From Variovorax sp. MHTC-1 (GTDB lineage: Bacteria > Pseudomonadota > Gammaproteobacteria > Burkholderiales > Burkholderiaceae_C): a stretch of DNA of 64,000 bases. The notes below the pieces were generated by a model, which was not told where the DNA came from, ran no database searches, and saw only the letters and a program-made list of their open reading frames with translations. Below are positions 15,021 to 23,423 of the stretch, piece by piece (the stretch's first letter is position 1; every line of letters begins with the position of its first letter). The position numbers and the translations under genes are program-made. The DNA lies in the NCBI RefSeq assembly GCF_003984645.1, contig NZ_RWKI01000012.1, positions 1-64,000 on the forward strand, read 5' to 3'.

Positions 15021-15746
15021 TCAGGCCGCCACTTCGATGTCGGCGGACTGGATGCGCTTGACGCCCTTGGCCGCCATCTGCTTCCAGGCCTTGGCCAGCG
15101 AGCCGTCGAGGTCGATGGCGCGCGTCGCGTCCTCGATCACGTAGGCTTCGAAGCCGGCCTTGCGCGCATCGAGCGCGGTCCAGGCGACGCAGAAGTCGGT
15201 GGCCAGGCCGCTCACGAACACGGTCTTGATGCCACGCTGCTTGAGGTAGCCGGCCAGGCCGGTGGCGGTCTTGCGGTCGGCTTCCTCGAAGGCCGAGTAG
15301 CTGTCGACGCCCTTGTGGAAGCCCTTGCGGATGATCAGCTGCGCGGTCGGCAGCTTCAGGTCCTTGTGCAGCGCCGCATCCTCGGTGCCCTGCACGCAGT
15401 GGTCGGGCCACAGCACCTGGCTGCCGTAGCCCAGCTTGATGCTGCTGAAAGGCTTCTGGCCCGGATGCGCGCTGGCGAAGGAGGCATGGCCCTGCGTGTG
15501 CCAGTCCTGCGTGACGACGATGTTCTCGAAGGCGGTGGAGAGCTTGTTGATCACCGGCACCACCTCGGCACCGCCCTTGACCGGCAGCGTGCCGCCGTCG
15601 ACGAAGCAGTTCTGCACGTCGACCACGATCAGGACCGCGTTCGCTGCCGGCCTGATCTTCGCGGCAGCGAGCAGCGGCGCCGAGAGCCCCGCGAGCCCCA
15701 GGGCTGCGGCGGACTGGAGAAAGGTTCTGCGGTGCGTGTTGTGCAT
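15021..15746 (-). CDS. pncA: Nicotinamidase (isochorismatase-like), predicted Tat-exported
   Basis: The 241-residue protein carries the PncA catalytic triad Asp43 (VVDVQNCF), Lys141 and Cys186 (GLATDFCVAW), and the metal site DWHTQGH (Asp81, His83, His87). It hydrolyses nicotinamide to nicotinate and ammonia. Unusually, it begins with THRRTFLQSAAALGLAGLSA, a twin-arginine signal followed by a hydrophobic stretch and AAA, so it is probably exported folded to the periplasm. Most PncA proteins are cytosolic NAD-salvage enzymes. Lying beside nicotinate dehydrogenase and a transporter, it would feed nicotinate catabolism from external nicotinamide. Confidence 0.85.
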   Translation of the reverse strand: MHNTHRRTFLQSAAALGLAGLSAPLLAAAKIRPAANAVLIVVDVQNCFVDGGTLPVKGGAEVVPVINKLSTAFENIVVTQDWHTQGHASFASAHPGQKPFSSIKLGYGSQVLWPDHCVQGTEDAALHKDLKLPTAQLIIRKGFHKGVDSYSAFEEADRKTATGLAGYLKQRGIKTVFVSGLATDFCVAWTALDARKAGFEAYVIEDATRAIDLDGSLAKAWKQMAAKGVKRIQSADIEVAA

Positions 15747-15775
15747 GGTAATAACTCCTCGGGCTAAGAAAACGC

Positions 15776-15866
15776 TGGGCCACGCCGGCGCCGGGCCGCC
15801 CCAAGGCGGCGTGCGGCCCCTTCGGGGGGCAGCGACGACACGAAGTGCGGGAGCGTGGGGGCCATA
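15776..15866 (-). repeat. Stop-adjacent dispersed repeat
   Basis: It includes GGGCCGCCCCAAGGCGGCG, CCCCTTCGGGGGG, GACACGAAGTGCG and GTGGGGGCC on the plus strand. It begins within five bases after the stop of the livF gene (minus strand) and fills most of the gap to pncA. It may form hairpins and act as an intercistronic element. Confidence 0.65.
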
Positions 15867-15870
15867 TGCT

Positions 15871-16605
15871 TCAAACGCTCAGGTAGGCCCTGCGCACCTC
15901 GTCGTTGGCTGCCAGTTCGGCCATCGATGCCTGGTAGCGGATCTGCCCCTTCTCGAGCACGTAGGCGCGGTCGGACACGAGCTCGGCGAAGTGCATGTTC
16001 TGCTCCGACAGCAGGATGCTCACGCCCTGCGCCTTGAGCTCGAGGATCATGTTGGCCATCTGCTCGACGATCACCGGCGCCACGCCTTCGGAGGGCTCGT
16101 CGAGCAGCACCAGGTAAGGATTGCCCATCAGCGTGCGCGCCACGGTCAGCATCTGCTGCTCGCCGCCGCTCATGCGGCCGCCGGGTCGGTTCGGCATCTC
16201 GCCGAGGTTCGGGAAGAGCTTGAACAGGCGCTCGGGCGTCCACAGCGGCGCATCGCTGCCGTCGGTCCATCGGCGCGCGGCCTGCTTGCCGACCTCGAGG
16301 TTCTCCATCACTGTAAGGTCGGTGAACACGCGCCGGTCCTCGGGCACGAAGCCCAGGCCGAGCTTGGCCGCATGGTGCGGCTCGCTCTTCGAGATGTCGT
16401 GGCCCAGGAAGCGCACCGCGCCGCGGCGTTTGCCGAGCATGCCGATCAGCGTCTTGAGCGTGGTCGACTTGCCGGCGCCGTTGCGTCCCATGAGCGCGAC
16501 GACTTCGCCGCGCCGCACCTCGAGGTCGACGTCGTAGAGGATCTGCGCGGCGCCGTACCAGGCGCACAGGGCCTTGGCTTCGAGCAGGACTTCATGCGTG
16601 CTCAT
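15871..16605 (-). CDS. livF: LIV-type ABC transporter ATP-binding protein LivF
   Basis: This is a 244-residue ATPase with Walker A GRNGAGKSTT, signature MSGGEQQMLTVARTL, Walker B YLVLLDEPSEG and the switch His in LSEQNMHFA, as in LivF proteins. Its ATG overlaps the LivG stop by four bases. It pairs with LivG (16602-17405) and the fused permease LivHM (17538-19451) in the inner membrane. It is most likely part of a nicotinate/nicotinamide-associated uptake system, judged only from the operon. Confidence 0.88.
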   Translation of the reverse strand: MSTHEVLLEAKALCAWYGAAQILYDVDLEVRRGEVVALMGRNGAGKSTTLKTLIGMLGKRRGAVRFLGHDISKSEPHHAAKLGLGFVPEDRRVFTDLTVMENLEVGKQAARRWTDGSDAPLWTPERLFKLFPNLGEMPNRPGGRMSGGEQQMLTVARTLMGNPYLVLLDEPSEGVAPVIVEQMANMILELKAQGVSILLSEQNMHFAELVSDRAYVLEKGQIRYQASMAELAANDEVRRAYLSV

Positions 16606-17405
16606 GCGTTTTCTCCCACCGCGGCATTCACTGCCGCCGCCTTCTCGGCAATCTTCTCGAAGGTCTTCCCGCTGCCGAAATACACCTCCTGCACTTTCGG
16701 ATGGTCGCGGATCTCGAGCGGCTTGCCCTGCGCGATGAGGCGCCCGCGCGCCAGCACGATCATGCGGTCGGCGTACGCGAACACCACGTCCATGCTGTGC
16801 TCGGTGAAGAGCACCGCCATGCCGCGGTCGATCACCAGTTGCTTGGTCAATGCCATCAGCGAGTTGCGCTCCTTGGGCGCCATGCCGGCGGTGGGCTCGT
16901 CCATCAGCAGCAGCTTGGGCGAATTGGCCATCGCGATCGCGAGCTCGACGCGCTTGACGTCGCCATAGGCCAGCACGCTGCAGGGCCGGTCGGCTTGGCT
17001 CTTCATGCCGACCTGGTCGAGCAGCGCCAGCGCTTCCTCGCGCTTGTGGTCGGCGGCGCGGCGCCAGGTCGAGAAGAGCCGGTGGTCATGCGAGAGCAGC
17101 GCCATCTGCACGTTCTCCACCACCGTGAGCGAGGCGAAGGTCTCGGCGATCTGGAAGGTGCGTCCCACGCCCATGCGCCAGATCTCGCGCGGCTTGCGGC
17201 CCACGAGTTCCTGGCCGTCGAGCAGGATCGAGCCGCGATCGGCCTTCAACTGGCCGTTGACCATGTTGAAGGTGGTGGACTTGCCGGCGCCGTTGGGGCC
17301 GATCAATGCGAGCAGTTCGCCCGGCGCGAGCTCGAAGCTGATGCCGTCGACGGCTTTGACGCCGCCGAAGGATTTGCCGAGTTCCGAAACTTTAAGAAGG
17401 CTCAT
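16602..17405 (-). CDS. livG: LIV-type ABC transporter ATP-binding protein LivG
   Basis: This is a 267-residue ATPase from ATG 17405 (MSLLKVSELGKSFGG). The frame is open upstream to 17498, but that part is translated repeat sequence. It has Walker A GPNGAGKSTTFN, a LivG-type insertion, signature-equivalent LAYGDVKRVELAIAM, Walker B LLLMDEPTAGM and switch His in FTEHSMD. The C-terminal ~25 residues (KTFEKIAEKAAAVNAAVG) form an extra Ala-rich tail. It partners with LivF and LivHM. Confidence 0.88.
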   Translation of the reverse strand: MSLLKVSELGKSFGGVKAVDGISFELAPGELLALIGPNGAGKSTTFNMVNGQLKADRGSILLDGQELVGRKPREIWRMGVGRTFQIAETFASLTVVENVQMALLSHDHRLFSTWRRAADHKREEALALLDQVGMKSQADRPCSVLAYGDVKRVELAIAMANSPKLLLMDEPTAGMAPKERNSLMALTKQLVIDRGMAVLFTEHSMDVVFAYADRMIVLARGRLIAQGKPLEIRDHPKVQEVYFGSGKTFEKIAEKAAAVNAAVGENA

Positions 17406-17407
17406 GG

Positions 17408-17527
17408 TCTTACTCCCTCCCCCGCCGGGGGAGGGTGGGGGTAGGGGCGCCGGACGCCTGTTCAATCGTTGCGTTGGATGAAGGTTCGGCGCCCCCACCC
17501 CAACCCTCCCCCGGAAGGGGAGGGAGC
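17408..17527. repeat. Palindromic dispersed repeat between livG and livHM
   Basis: Two inverted arms, CTCCCTCCCCCGCCGGGGGA and CTCCCCCGGAAGGGGAGGGA, enclose GGGGGTAGGGGCGCC and its complement GGCGCCCCCACCCC. This makes a long stem-loop in the 132-base gap. The same design is translated in nicB at 10911-11018. Confidence 0.7.
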
Positions 17528-17537
17528 AAGAGCCCGT

Positions 17538-19451
17538 TCATGCCTCTGCCTCCTTCAACTTGCCGGCCGCGCCACCGCGCCGCCGATCGAACAGCTGCTT
17601 GGCAAAGCCCGCGATCCCCTGCGGGAACAGCAGCACCAGGAGCAGGATGATCCCGCCCAGCATGGCGCGCCAGTAGTCGGTGTTGCGCGCCACCGTGTCG
17701 TGCAGCCAGGTGAAAGTGACGGCGCCCACCACCGGACCCGCCAGCGTCTGGATGCCGCCCAGCAGCACCATCACCAGCCCGTCCACCGACTTGCCTACGC
17801 TCAGCGATTCGGGCGAGATGCTGCCCTTGGAGAACGCGTAGAGCGCGCCGGCCAGCCCCGCCGCGGTGCCCGCGATCACGAAGGCGACCCACTGCATGCG
17901 CTTGACGTCGATGCCGATCGCATCGGCCCGAAGCGCCGAGTCGCGCCCGGCGCGCAGCGCATAGCCGAAGGGCGAGAACAGCACGCGCCGCAGCCACAGC
18001 ACGCCGATCGCGACCAGCACCAGCGTGAGCCAGTAGTACACGCGCTTGTCCGAGAGCCACGCCGCCGGCCAGACGCCGGTGAGGCCGTTGCTGCCGCCCG
18101 TGAAAGTGTCCCACTGGTAGGTGACGGCCCAGGTGATCTGCGCGAAGGCGAGCGTGAGCATCGCGAGGTAGACGCCCGACAACCGCACCGCGAACCAGCC
18201 GTAGACGAAGGCGCCGGCCGCCGCCACCAGCGGGGCGATGACGAGCGCGAGCTCCATCGGCATGCCGCTCGTGCGCACCAGCAGCGCGGCACCGTAGGCC
18301 CCGAGCCCGAAGTAGGCCGCATGCCCGAAGGAATGCATGCCGGCCGGGCCCATGATGAAGTGCAGGCTGGTCGCGAACAGCGCGGCGATCATGAGGTCGA
18401 TCATCAGCACGGTCGTGTAGGGCGAATCGGCCGTGATGAAGGGCATGGCCGCGAGCACCAGGCCGAACACGGCGGCCGCGATCAGGTAAGCCTTGCTCGG
18501 GCGGCGCAGCGGCTCCTCCTGCATGCCCACGTAGCGGCTCGGCGCCTGCGGCCGGCCGAACAGGCCCCAGGGGCGCCACACCAGCACCACCGCCATCACG
18601 AGGAAGTCGACCACCAGCGTGAGCTTGGAGAAGGAGACGCTGATGCCGAAGACGTCGACCACGCCGAGCCAGATGCAGATCGCCTTGATCTCGGCGATCA
18701 GCAGCGCGGCCGCATAGGCGCCGGGGATCGAGCCCATGCCGCCCACCACCACGACCACGAAAGCCGCGCCGATGGTGTTGAGGTCCATCTCGAGCGTGGC
18801 CGGCTCGCGCGGCAGCTGCAGCGCGCCGCCCAGGCCCGCAAGCAGTGCGCCGAGCGCGAACACGGCGGTGAACAGCCATGCCTGGTTGACGCCGAGCGCG
18901 CTGACCATCTCGCGGTCCTGCGTGGCGGCGCGCACCAGCGTGCCGAAGCGGGTGCGCGTGAGCAGCATCCAGACCAGGCCGAGCACAAGCGGGCCGACGA
19001 CGATCAGGAACAGGTCATAGGACGGGAACTGGCGTCCGAGGATCATCACCGAGCCCGAAAGGCCGGGCGCGCGTGGGCCCAGCAATTCGTCGGGACCCCA
19101 GAGCCACAGCACCGCGTCCTTGATCACCAGCACCAACGCGAAGGTCGCGAGCAGCTGGAACAGCTCGGGCGCCTTGTAGATGCGGCGCAGCAGCACCACC
19201 TCGATCAGCGCACCCAGCACGCCGACCGCGAGCGCGGCGATCACCAGCGCCGGCCAGAAGCCGAGCCCCGTGCCCAGCCGCTCGACCAGCGTGTAGGCGA
19301 TGTAGACGCCCACCATGAAGAACGAGCCATGCGCGAAGTTCACGATCCGCGTGACGCCGAAGATCAGCGACAGGCCTGCCGCCACGAGAAACAGCGAGGA
19401 CGCGCTCGCCAGCCCATTCAAGAGCTGAACGATGAAACCCGAAAAGCTCAT
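17538..19451 (-). CDS. livHM: Fused LIV-type ABC permease (LivH-LivM)
   Basis: This 637-residue membrane protein is a fusion. Residues ~1-290 are a LivH-type permease (LNGLASASSLFLVAAGLSLI, then VTRIVNFAHGSFFM). Residues ~330-637 are a LivM-type permease (SLHFIMGPAGMHSFGHAAYF, then the YALRAGRDSALRADAIGID coupling loop). The two are usually separate genes of ~300 residues each. It forms the inner-membrane channel with LivG and LivF. The fused form is known in several betaproteobacteria. Confidence 0.88.
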   Translation of the reverse strand: MSFSGFIVQLLNGLASASSLFLVAAGLSLIFGVTRIVNFAHGSFFMVGVYIAYTLVERLGTGLGFWPALVIAALAVGVLGALIEVVLLRRIYKAPELFQLLATFALVLVIKDAVLWLWGPDELLGPRAPGLSGSVMILGRQFPSYDLFLIVVGPLVLGLVWMLLTRTRFGTLVRAATQDREMVSALGVNQAWLFTAVFALGALLAGLGGALQLPREPATLEMDLNTIGAAFVVVVVGGMGSIPGAYAAALLIAEIKAICIWLGVVDVFGISVSFSKLTLVVDFLVMAVVLVWRPWGLFGRPQAPSRYVGMQEEPLRRPSKAYLIAAAVFGLVLAAMPFITADSPYTTVLMIDLMIAALFATSLHFIMGPAGMHSFGHAAYFGLGAYGAALLVRTSGMPMELALVIAPLVAAAGAFVYGWFAVRLSGVYLAMLTLAFAQITWAVTYQWDTFTGGSNGLTGVWPAAWLSDKRVYYWLTLVLVAIGVLWLRRVLFSPFGYALRAGRDSALRADAIGIDVKRMQWVAFVIAGTAAGLAGALYAFSKGSISPESLSVGKSVDGLVMVLLGGIQTLAGPVVGAVTFTWLHDTVARNTDYWRAMLGGIILLLVLLFPQGIAGFAKQLFDRRRGGAAGKLKEAEA

Positions 19452-19517
19452 TCGAAGATCCTCGACATGGAAGCTCTACCCGAAGAGGGCCCCCGCGCGG
19501 CCGGCGCAGCCAGGCTG

Positions 19518-19620
19518 CCCGTTCGCGAAACACCGCGGAACCGGCTTTGCCGGGCCGCTGGTGTTGCCCCCGGTAGGGGGTTGGCGAAGCGACACGAAGT
19601 GCGCGCAGCCTGGGGGCGAG
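19518..19620 (-). repeat. Stop-adjacent dispersed repeat
   Basis: It contains CACCGCGGAACCGGCTTTGC, a CCGGC-TTT-GCCGG type hairpin, then GCCCCCGGTAGGGGGTTGGC, GACACGAAGTGCG and CAGCCTGGGGGCGAG. It begins about three bases after the stop of the binding-protein gene (minus strand). Confidence 0.7.
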
Positions 19621-19622
19621 CG

Positions 19623-20834
19623 TCAATCATTGGCTCGCGACTTCTTCAGCTCGGCGACGGGCGGCTGGTACTTGGGGTCGGCACCGTCGAGGTAGACGTA
19701 GTTCACCATCACGCCCTTGCCGCCTTCGTTCTTGGTGCGGCCCACGAAGGCGCCCATGGTCGACTGGTGGTCTTCGGGGCGGTAGGTGATCTTGCCGAAG
19801 GGCGTGTCGACCTGCAGGCCCTTGAAGGCCGCGACCAGCTTCTCGGTGTCGGTGCTCTTGGCCTTGGCGATGCCGGCAGCGGCCGAGTGGATCATGCTGT
19901 AGCCGACCACCGAGCCGAGGCGCGGGTAATCCTTGAATTTGGCCTGGTAGGCCTGCTCGAACTTCTTATGCTCGGGCGTGGTGATGCCATACCAGGGATA
20001 GCCGGTCACGATCCAGCCGTTGGGCGCCTCGTCCTTCAGCGGGTCCAGGTACTCGGGCTCGCCGGTCAGCACGCTCACCACCTCGCGGTCCTTGAACAGG
20101 CCGCGCGTGTTGCCTTCGCGCACGAACTTCGACAGGTCGGCGCCGAACAGCACGTTGAAGATTGCATCCGGCTTGGCATCGGCCAGCGCCTGCACCACGC
20201 TGCCGGCATCGACCTTGCCGAGCGGCGTGGCCTGCTCGGCGACGAACTCGACGTCCGGCTGCGCAGCCTTCAGCAGGTTCTTGAACGCGGCCACGGCCGA
20301 CTGGCCGTACTCGTAGTTGGGGTACACCACGGCCCAGCGCTTTTTCTTCAGCTTGGCCGCCTCGGGCACCAGCATCGCGGCCTGCATGTAGGTGCCGGGG
20401 CGCAGGCGGAAGGTGTATTGATTGCCGCCCTGCCAGGTGATCTTGTCGGTCAGCGGTTCGCCCGCGAGGAAGAAGAACTTCTTCTGCTTCGCGAAGTCGG
20501 TCACCGCGAGGCCGGTGTTGGACAGGAAGGTGCCCGCCAGCATGTCGACCTTCTCGCGCGACACCAGCTCCTCGGCCACGCGCACCGCGTCGCCGGGGTT
20601 GGCGTTGTCGTCGCGCGTGACGAGCTCGATCTTCTTGCCGTTGACGCCGCCGGCGGCGTTGATCTCGTCGACCGCGAGCTCCATGCCCTTCTTGTAGGGC
20701 TCGAGGAAGGCGGGCTGCGCCTTGTAGCTGTTGATCTCGCCGATCTTGATCACGCCCTGCGCATGCGCGGCGGGAATCAGTGAGACGGTGAGCGCGGCGA
20801 GCGACACGACGTTGAAGGCAAAGCGCATGGTCAT
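19623..20834 (-). CDS. LIV-type ABC transporter substrate-binding protein (second)
   Basis: This is a 403-residue periplasmic protein from ATG 20834, with a signal peptide ending at AHAQG (about residue 25). It has the family segments IKIGEINSYKAQPAFLEPYK, GMELAVDEINAAGGVNGKKI and the lobe-2 motifs AVVYPNYEYGQSA and TGYPWYGI. It lies directly upstream of the fused permease and is probably its main binding protein. The ligand is not readable, though the cluster suggests a pyridine carboxylate or a pathway intermediate. Confidence 0.82.
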   Translation of the reverse strand: MTMRFAFNVVSLAALTVSLIPAAHAQGVIKIGEINSYKAQPAFLEPYKKGMELAVDEINAAGGVNGKKIELVTRDDNANPGDAVRVAEELVSREKVDMLAGTFLSNTGLAVTDFAKQKKFFFLAGEPLTDKITWQGGNQYTFRLRPGTYMQAAMLVPEAAKLKKKRWAVVYPNYEYGQSAVAAFKNLLKAAQPDVEFVAEQATPLGKVDAGSVVQALADAKPDAIFNVLFGADLSKFVREGNTRGLFKDREVVSVLTGEPEYLDPLKDEAPNGWIVTGYPWYGITTPEHKKFEQAYQAKFKDYPRLGSVVGYSMIHSAAAGIAKAKSTDTEKLVAAFKGLQVDTPFGKITYRPEDHQSTMGAFVGRTKNEGGKGVMVNYVYLDGADPKYQPPVAELKKSRAND

Positions 20835-20909
20835 GGGGAACTCCTCGTTGAAAATGGTCAATGGGACCGGACAAATGCGGTGCGCGCAGCGCACTCGCCG
20901 TTCGGGGGC

Positions 20910-20999
20910 GGCCGCGGAACCGGCTTCGCCGGGCCGCAGGGCGGCGCCCCCGGAAGGGGGTTGGCGGACCACACGAAGTGGGGGAGCCTGGGGGTGAGC
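20910..20999 (-). repeat. Stop-adjacent dispersed repeat
   Basis: It contains GCGGAACCGGCTTCGCCGGG, CGCCCCCGGAAGGGGGTTGG, CACACGAAGTG and GAGCCTGGGGG. It ends at the stop codon of the DUF1185 gene at 21001 and fills the gap before the binding-protein gene. Confidence 0.7.
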
Positions 21000-21000
21000 T

Positions 21001-21585
21001 TCATTTCAGGCCGTCTTCGCCCTTGATCTCGGAAACTTGGAGACCACCGATGCGCGGGAGCGGCCGCCCGCTGTCGGTGACCGCGACCGCAACGACGATC
21101 TCGTTGGCGCGCGGCGCATCCGACACGCGAGCCTCGACGGCATCGAAGTGGCTGCGCACGAAGGCCGCGTCCTTGTGGCCCAGCGGCACGTCGATGGCGG
21201 TGCCGAGCGTGCCGCGCTTCTTGGCCGAGGGCACCAGCGCCGCGCCTTTTTCCACCGCCAAGCGCAGCGGCGCGCCGAGCTTGGGATGCAGGATGGCCGC
21301 GGCATGCTCGAGCTCGCCGGCTTCGCCGACGATCGCGCCCTTGCCGTAGCTCTGCGCCTGGCCGGGCTCGATGCCCAGCGCGGCCACGGCCTTCTGGCCG
21401 AGCAGCGCACCCAGCTCCTCGCCGATGGCGATCAGTTCGTCGAGCGACTCGCTGTAGCGGCCCGCGTAGGGGTTCTCGATCACAGCGATCGCGACGGCGC
21501 GGCGCGTGGGCGGCTCGATGGCCTGGCCCATTTCCTTGCGGGTTTCGTCGACCTGCACGACGAGCTTGCGGATGTTGGCGGTCAT
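21001..21585 (-). CDS. DUF1185/AA_synth family protein (first copy)
   Basis: This is a 194-residue protein from ATG 21585 (MTANIRKLVVQVDETRKEMG). It has the family blocks VIENPYAGRY, SYGKGAIVGEAGELEHAAA and KRGTLGTAIDVPLGHKDAAF. DUF1185 proteins form a small-molecule-enzyme-like fold; they have been annotated as amino acid synthesis proteins, but no reaction is established. A second, diverged copy follows at 21713. Their position between 6-hydroxynicotinate reductase and the transporter genes makes a role in handling a pathway intermediate likely (inference). Confidence 0.75.
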   Translation of the reverse strand: MTANIRKLVVQVDETRKEMGQAIEPPTRRAVAIAVIENPYAGRYSESLDELIAIGEELGALLGQKAVAALGIEPGQAQSYGKGAIVGEAGELEHAAAILHPKLGAPLRLAVEKGAALVPSAKKRGTLGTAIDVPLGHKDAAFVRSHFDAVEARVSDAPRANEIVVAVAVTDSGRPLPRIGGLQVSEIKGEDGLK

Positions 21586-21639
21586 CTTGACTACTCCTGT
21601 TCTGGTTTTAGGCATTCGCGCCGGCGAGCGCAGCGAGGC

Positions 21640-21690
21640 CCTTTCGGGAAACACCGCGGAACCGGCTTTGCCGGGCCGCTGGACGCAGTG
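21640..21690 (-). repeat. Partial stop-adjacent repeat between the DUF1185 genes
   Basis: It contains the CACCGCGGAACCGGCTTTGC core followed by CGGGCCGCTGG, as at 19518 and 50648, but lacks the CCCCC...GGGGG and ACACGAAGTG blocks. It lies in the 127-base gap. Confidence 0.55.
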
Positions 21691-21712
21691 AGCAAGCAAC
21701 GGAGGTGGTCAG

Positions 21713-22357
21713 TCATCTCAATCCATCCCACTTGGAAATGTTCTCGGCGCGCAAGCCGCCCACGCGTTCGTGCACGCGGTAACCCGTGCTCATCGCGAGG
21801 ATGAAGACGATCTCGTCGGCGGCCGGCGCGCCGGGCACGCGCACTTCGATCGCATCGAACTGGCCGCGCACGTAGCTGGCATTGATGTTGGTGAGCGGCA
21901 CGTCGAGCGCCGCGCCGGGCGGCCCCACCTTCTTGGTGGAAGGCACGATCGAGAGCGCGTTGCCCGGCTGGCCGGTCTTCTTCTCGTCGACCGTGCCCGA
22001 GCGGTAGGCGGCACGGTCGCCCTTCCAGCCGAGCAGCTCGCGCATCGCATAGCCGCCGGGCACGTGCCACAGCGCGCCGTGCTCCAGCTCGCCGGCCGCG
22101 CCGACGATCGCGCCCTTGCCGTAGGTGGCGATCCGCTCGAGCGGCACATCCATCGCGGCATGCAGCTTGTGCGCCATGTCCACGCCGACCGGGTCGAGCA
22201 GCTCCATCATCGGCAGGATGTCGGGCTCGTAGCGGCCTGCGAAGGGATTGGTCAGCACCGCGCCGATGGCGCCGCGCACCAGGGGCGTTGCGGCGCGCGG
22301 TCCGAACTCGTGGTGGATGTGCTCGACGTGGGTGAAAACGCGACGTATCTCGATCAT
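21713..22357 (-). CDS. DUF1185/AA_synth family protein (second copy)
   Basis: This is a 214-residue paralogue of the preceding gene. It has NPFAGRYEPDILPMMELLDP, ATYGKGAIVGAAGELEHGAL and GPPGAALDVPLTNINASYVR in the same order. It is ~20 residues longer, with an insertion around YAMRELLGWKGDRAAYRSG. Two paralogues in tandem suggest a heteromer or two related substrates. The catalytic residues of the family are not established. Confidence 0.75.
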   Translation of the reverse strand: MIEIRRVFTHVEHIHHEFGPRAATPLVRGAIGAVLTNPFAGRYEPDILPMMELLDPVGVDMAHKLHAAMDVPLERIATYGKGAIVGAAGELEHGALWHVPGGYAMRELLGWKGDRAAYRSGTVDEKKTGQPGNALSIVPSTKKVGPPGAALDVPLTNINASYVRGQFDAIEVRVPGAPAADEIVFILAMSTGYRVHERVGGLRAENISKWDGLR

Positions 22358-22378
22358 GAAAAGAAGCCCTGCTTTTCG

Positions 22379-23299
22379 TTAAGCAAATACTGAACCAACT
22401 GCAGCGGCCCGGGTCGGCCCCGCAATGGCCGAGACACCGGATGCATGCGAGCTTAAGGGCTCGACCATCGCCCATTGCCCCTGACAAACCAGCACGACCG
22501 ACCACACCAGGCCCGATTGCTGCAAGGCCGCCGCGCGGGCCGCGCCCGCATCCAGTGCGCGGCGCACCTGCGCGGGCGCCAGCGGCGGCACGTCGGTCGT
22601 CACCAGTATCTCGCCGAGGTCGCTGTCGTCCTTGCAGGTGCTGGCCGGCTGTCGACGGATGCCCGGATCCTCGACATCGACCGCATTGGCAATCACGGTG
22701 GCGGCGGCATCGGCTTCTGCCGCCGTGGCGGCGAGCACGGTCACGCTGTCGGCGATGCCGAGCGAGAAGCTGCGGCCGCGCCAGCCGCTGGTGGCGACGC
22801 CGCGCACCGGCATCTCGGCGCTGATCTCGAACTGGCCGTCGGTCGCGAGCGGCCCGCCGTCGCGCAGATCGAAGCGCGCGAGATCGGCGAACAGGCCGAC
22901 GCGTGCCGAATGGCCCGGAGCCAGATGCAGCGCGATGTCGCCGCCGTCGTTGATCCACGCGCGCTCGATGCCGGGGCGCTGGTAGCAGGCGATGAGTTCC
23001 TGCGCCACGGCGCCAGCCACCGCGGCCATCGGCGTGATGAAGCCGGCGCTGAAGGCGGCACAGGCCTGCCACATGCGCCGGGCGATCGGGCCTCGCAGCG
23101 CGCATTCGGCGCCCACGGGTTGGCGCAGCAGGGGCAGCTCGGCCACCAGCTCTTCTAGGACGCCGCCGAAGCGCCGCCATGCGATCTCGTGCGCGACGGC
23201 GACCTCGACTGCGTCGCCGTGCGCCTCGGCCACGATGTCGATCGGGCCGTGGTTGAGATGCCAGCGGCCGCCGTCGAGCGCGCTGCGTTGGGCGGTCAT
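22379..23299 (-). CDS. UPF0280 family protein (ApbE-superfamily-like)
   Basis: I chose ATG 23299 (MTAQRSALDGGRWHLNHGPI); the frame is open further up, but that region is repeat sequence. At 306 residues it carries the UPF0280 segments HEIAWRRFGGVLEELVAELP, MAAVAGAVAQELIACYQRP, WINDGGDIALHLAPG and RGVATSGWRGRSFSLGIADS. These resemble the ApbE flavin-transferase fold (AVAGAVA, NDGGD, VATSG). Its reaction is unknown. In this operon it follows 6-hydroxynicotinate reductase, so cofactor maturation or ring chemistry is possible. No flavinylation target motif was noticed in the neighbours. Confidence 0.75.
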   Translation of the reverse strand: MTAQRSALDGGRWHLNHGPIDIVAEAHGDAVEVAVAHEIAWRRFGGVLEELVAELPLLRQPVGAECALRGPIARRMWQACAAFSAGFITPMAAVAGAVAQELIACYQRPGIERAWINDGGDIALHLAPGHSARVGLFADLARFDLRDGGPLATDGQFEISAEMPVRGVATSGWRGRSFSLGIADSVTVLAATAAEADAAATVIANAVDVEDPGIRRQPASTCKDDSDLGEILVTTDVPPLAPAQVRRALDAGAARAAALQQSGLVWSVVLVCQGQWAMVEPLSSHASGVSAIAGPTRAAAVGSVFA

Positions 23300-23330
23300 C
23301 GCGCAGAGCTCCACGGAGAGAACATGCGGC

Positions 23331-23419
23331 CGCCGTCGGGCCGCCCCAAGGCGAGCCGCGCCTCCCCCTCGGGGGGTGGAGTTACACGAGCGAAGCTCGT
23401 GAAAAGCCGGGGGGCAGAC
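23331..23419 (-). repeat. Stop-adjacent dispersed repeat with CACGAGC hairpin
   Basis: It contains GGGCCGCCCCAAGGCGAGCC, CCCCTCGGGGGGTGGAG and a CACGAGC-GAA-GCTCGTG hairpin. It lies about five bases after the stop of the reductase gene (minus strand). It is the mirror copy of 26031-26122, which follows a plus-strand gene. Confidence 0.75.
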
Positions 23420-23423
23420 ATTT

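Noticed and set aside
17469-20783. Plus-strand open frame of 1104 codons opposite livHM and the binding protein
   Set aside because: Shadow frame: repetitive His/Arg/Glu/Gln composition and overlap with well-supported transporter genes.
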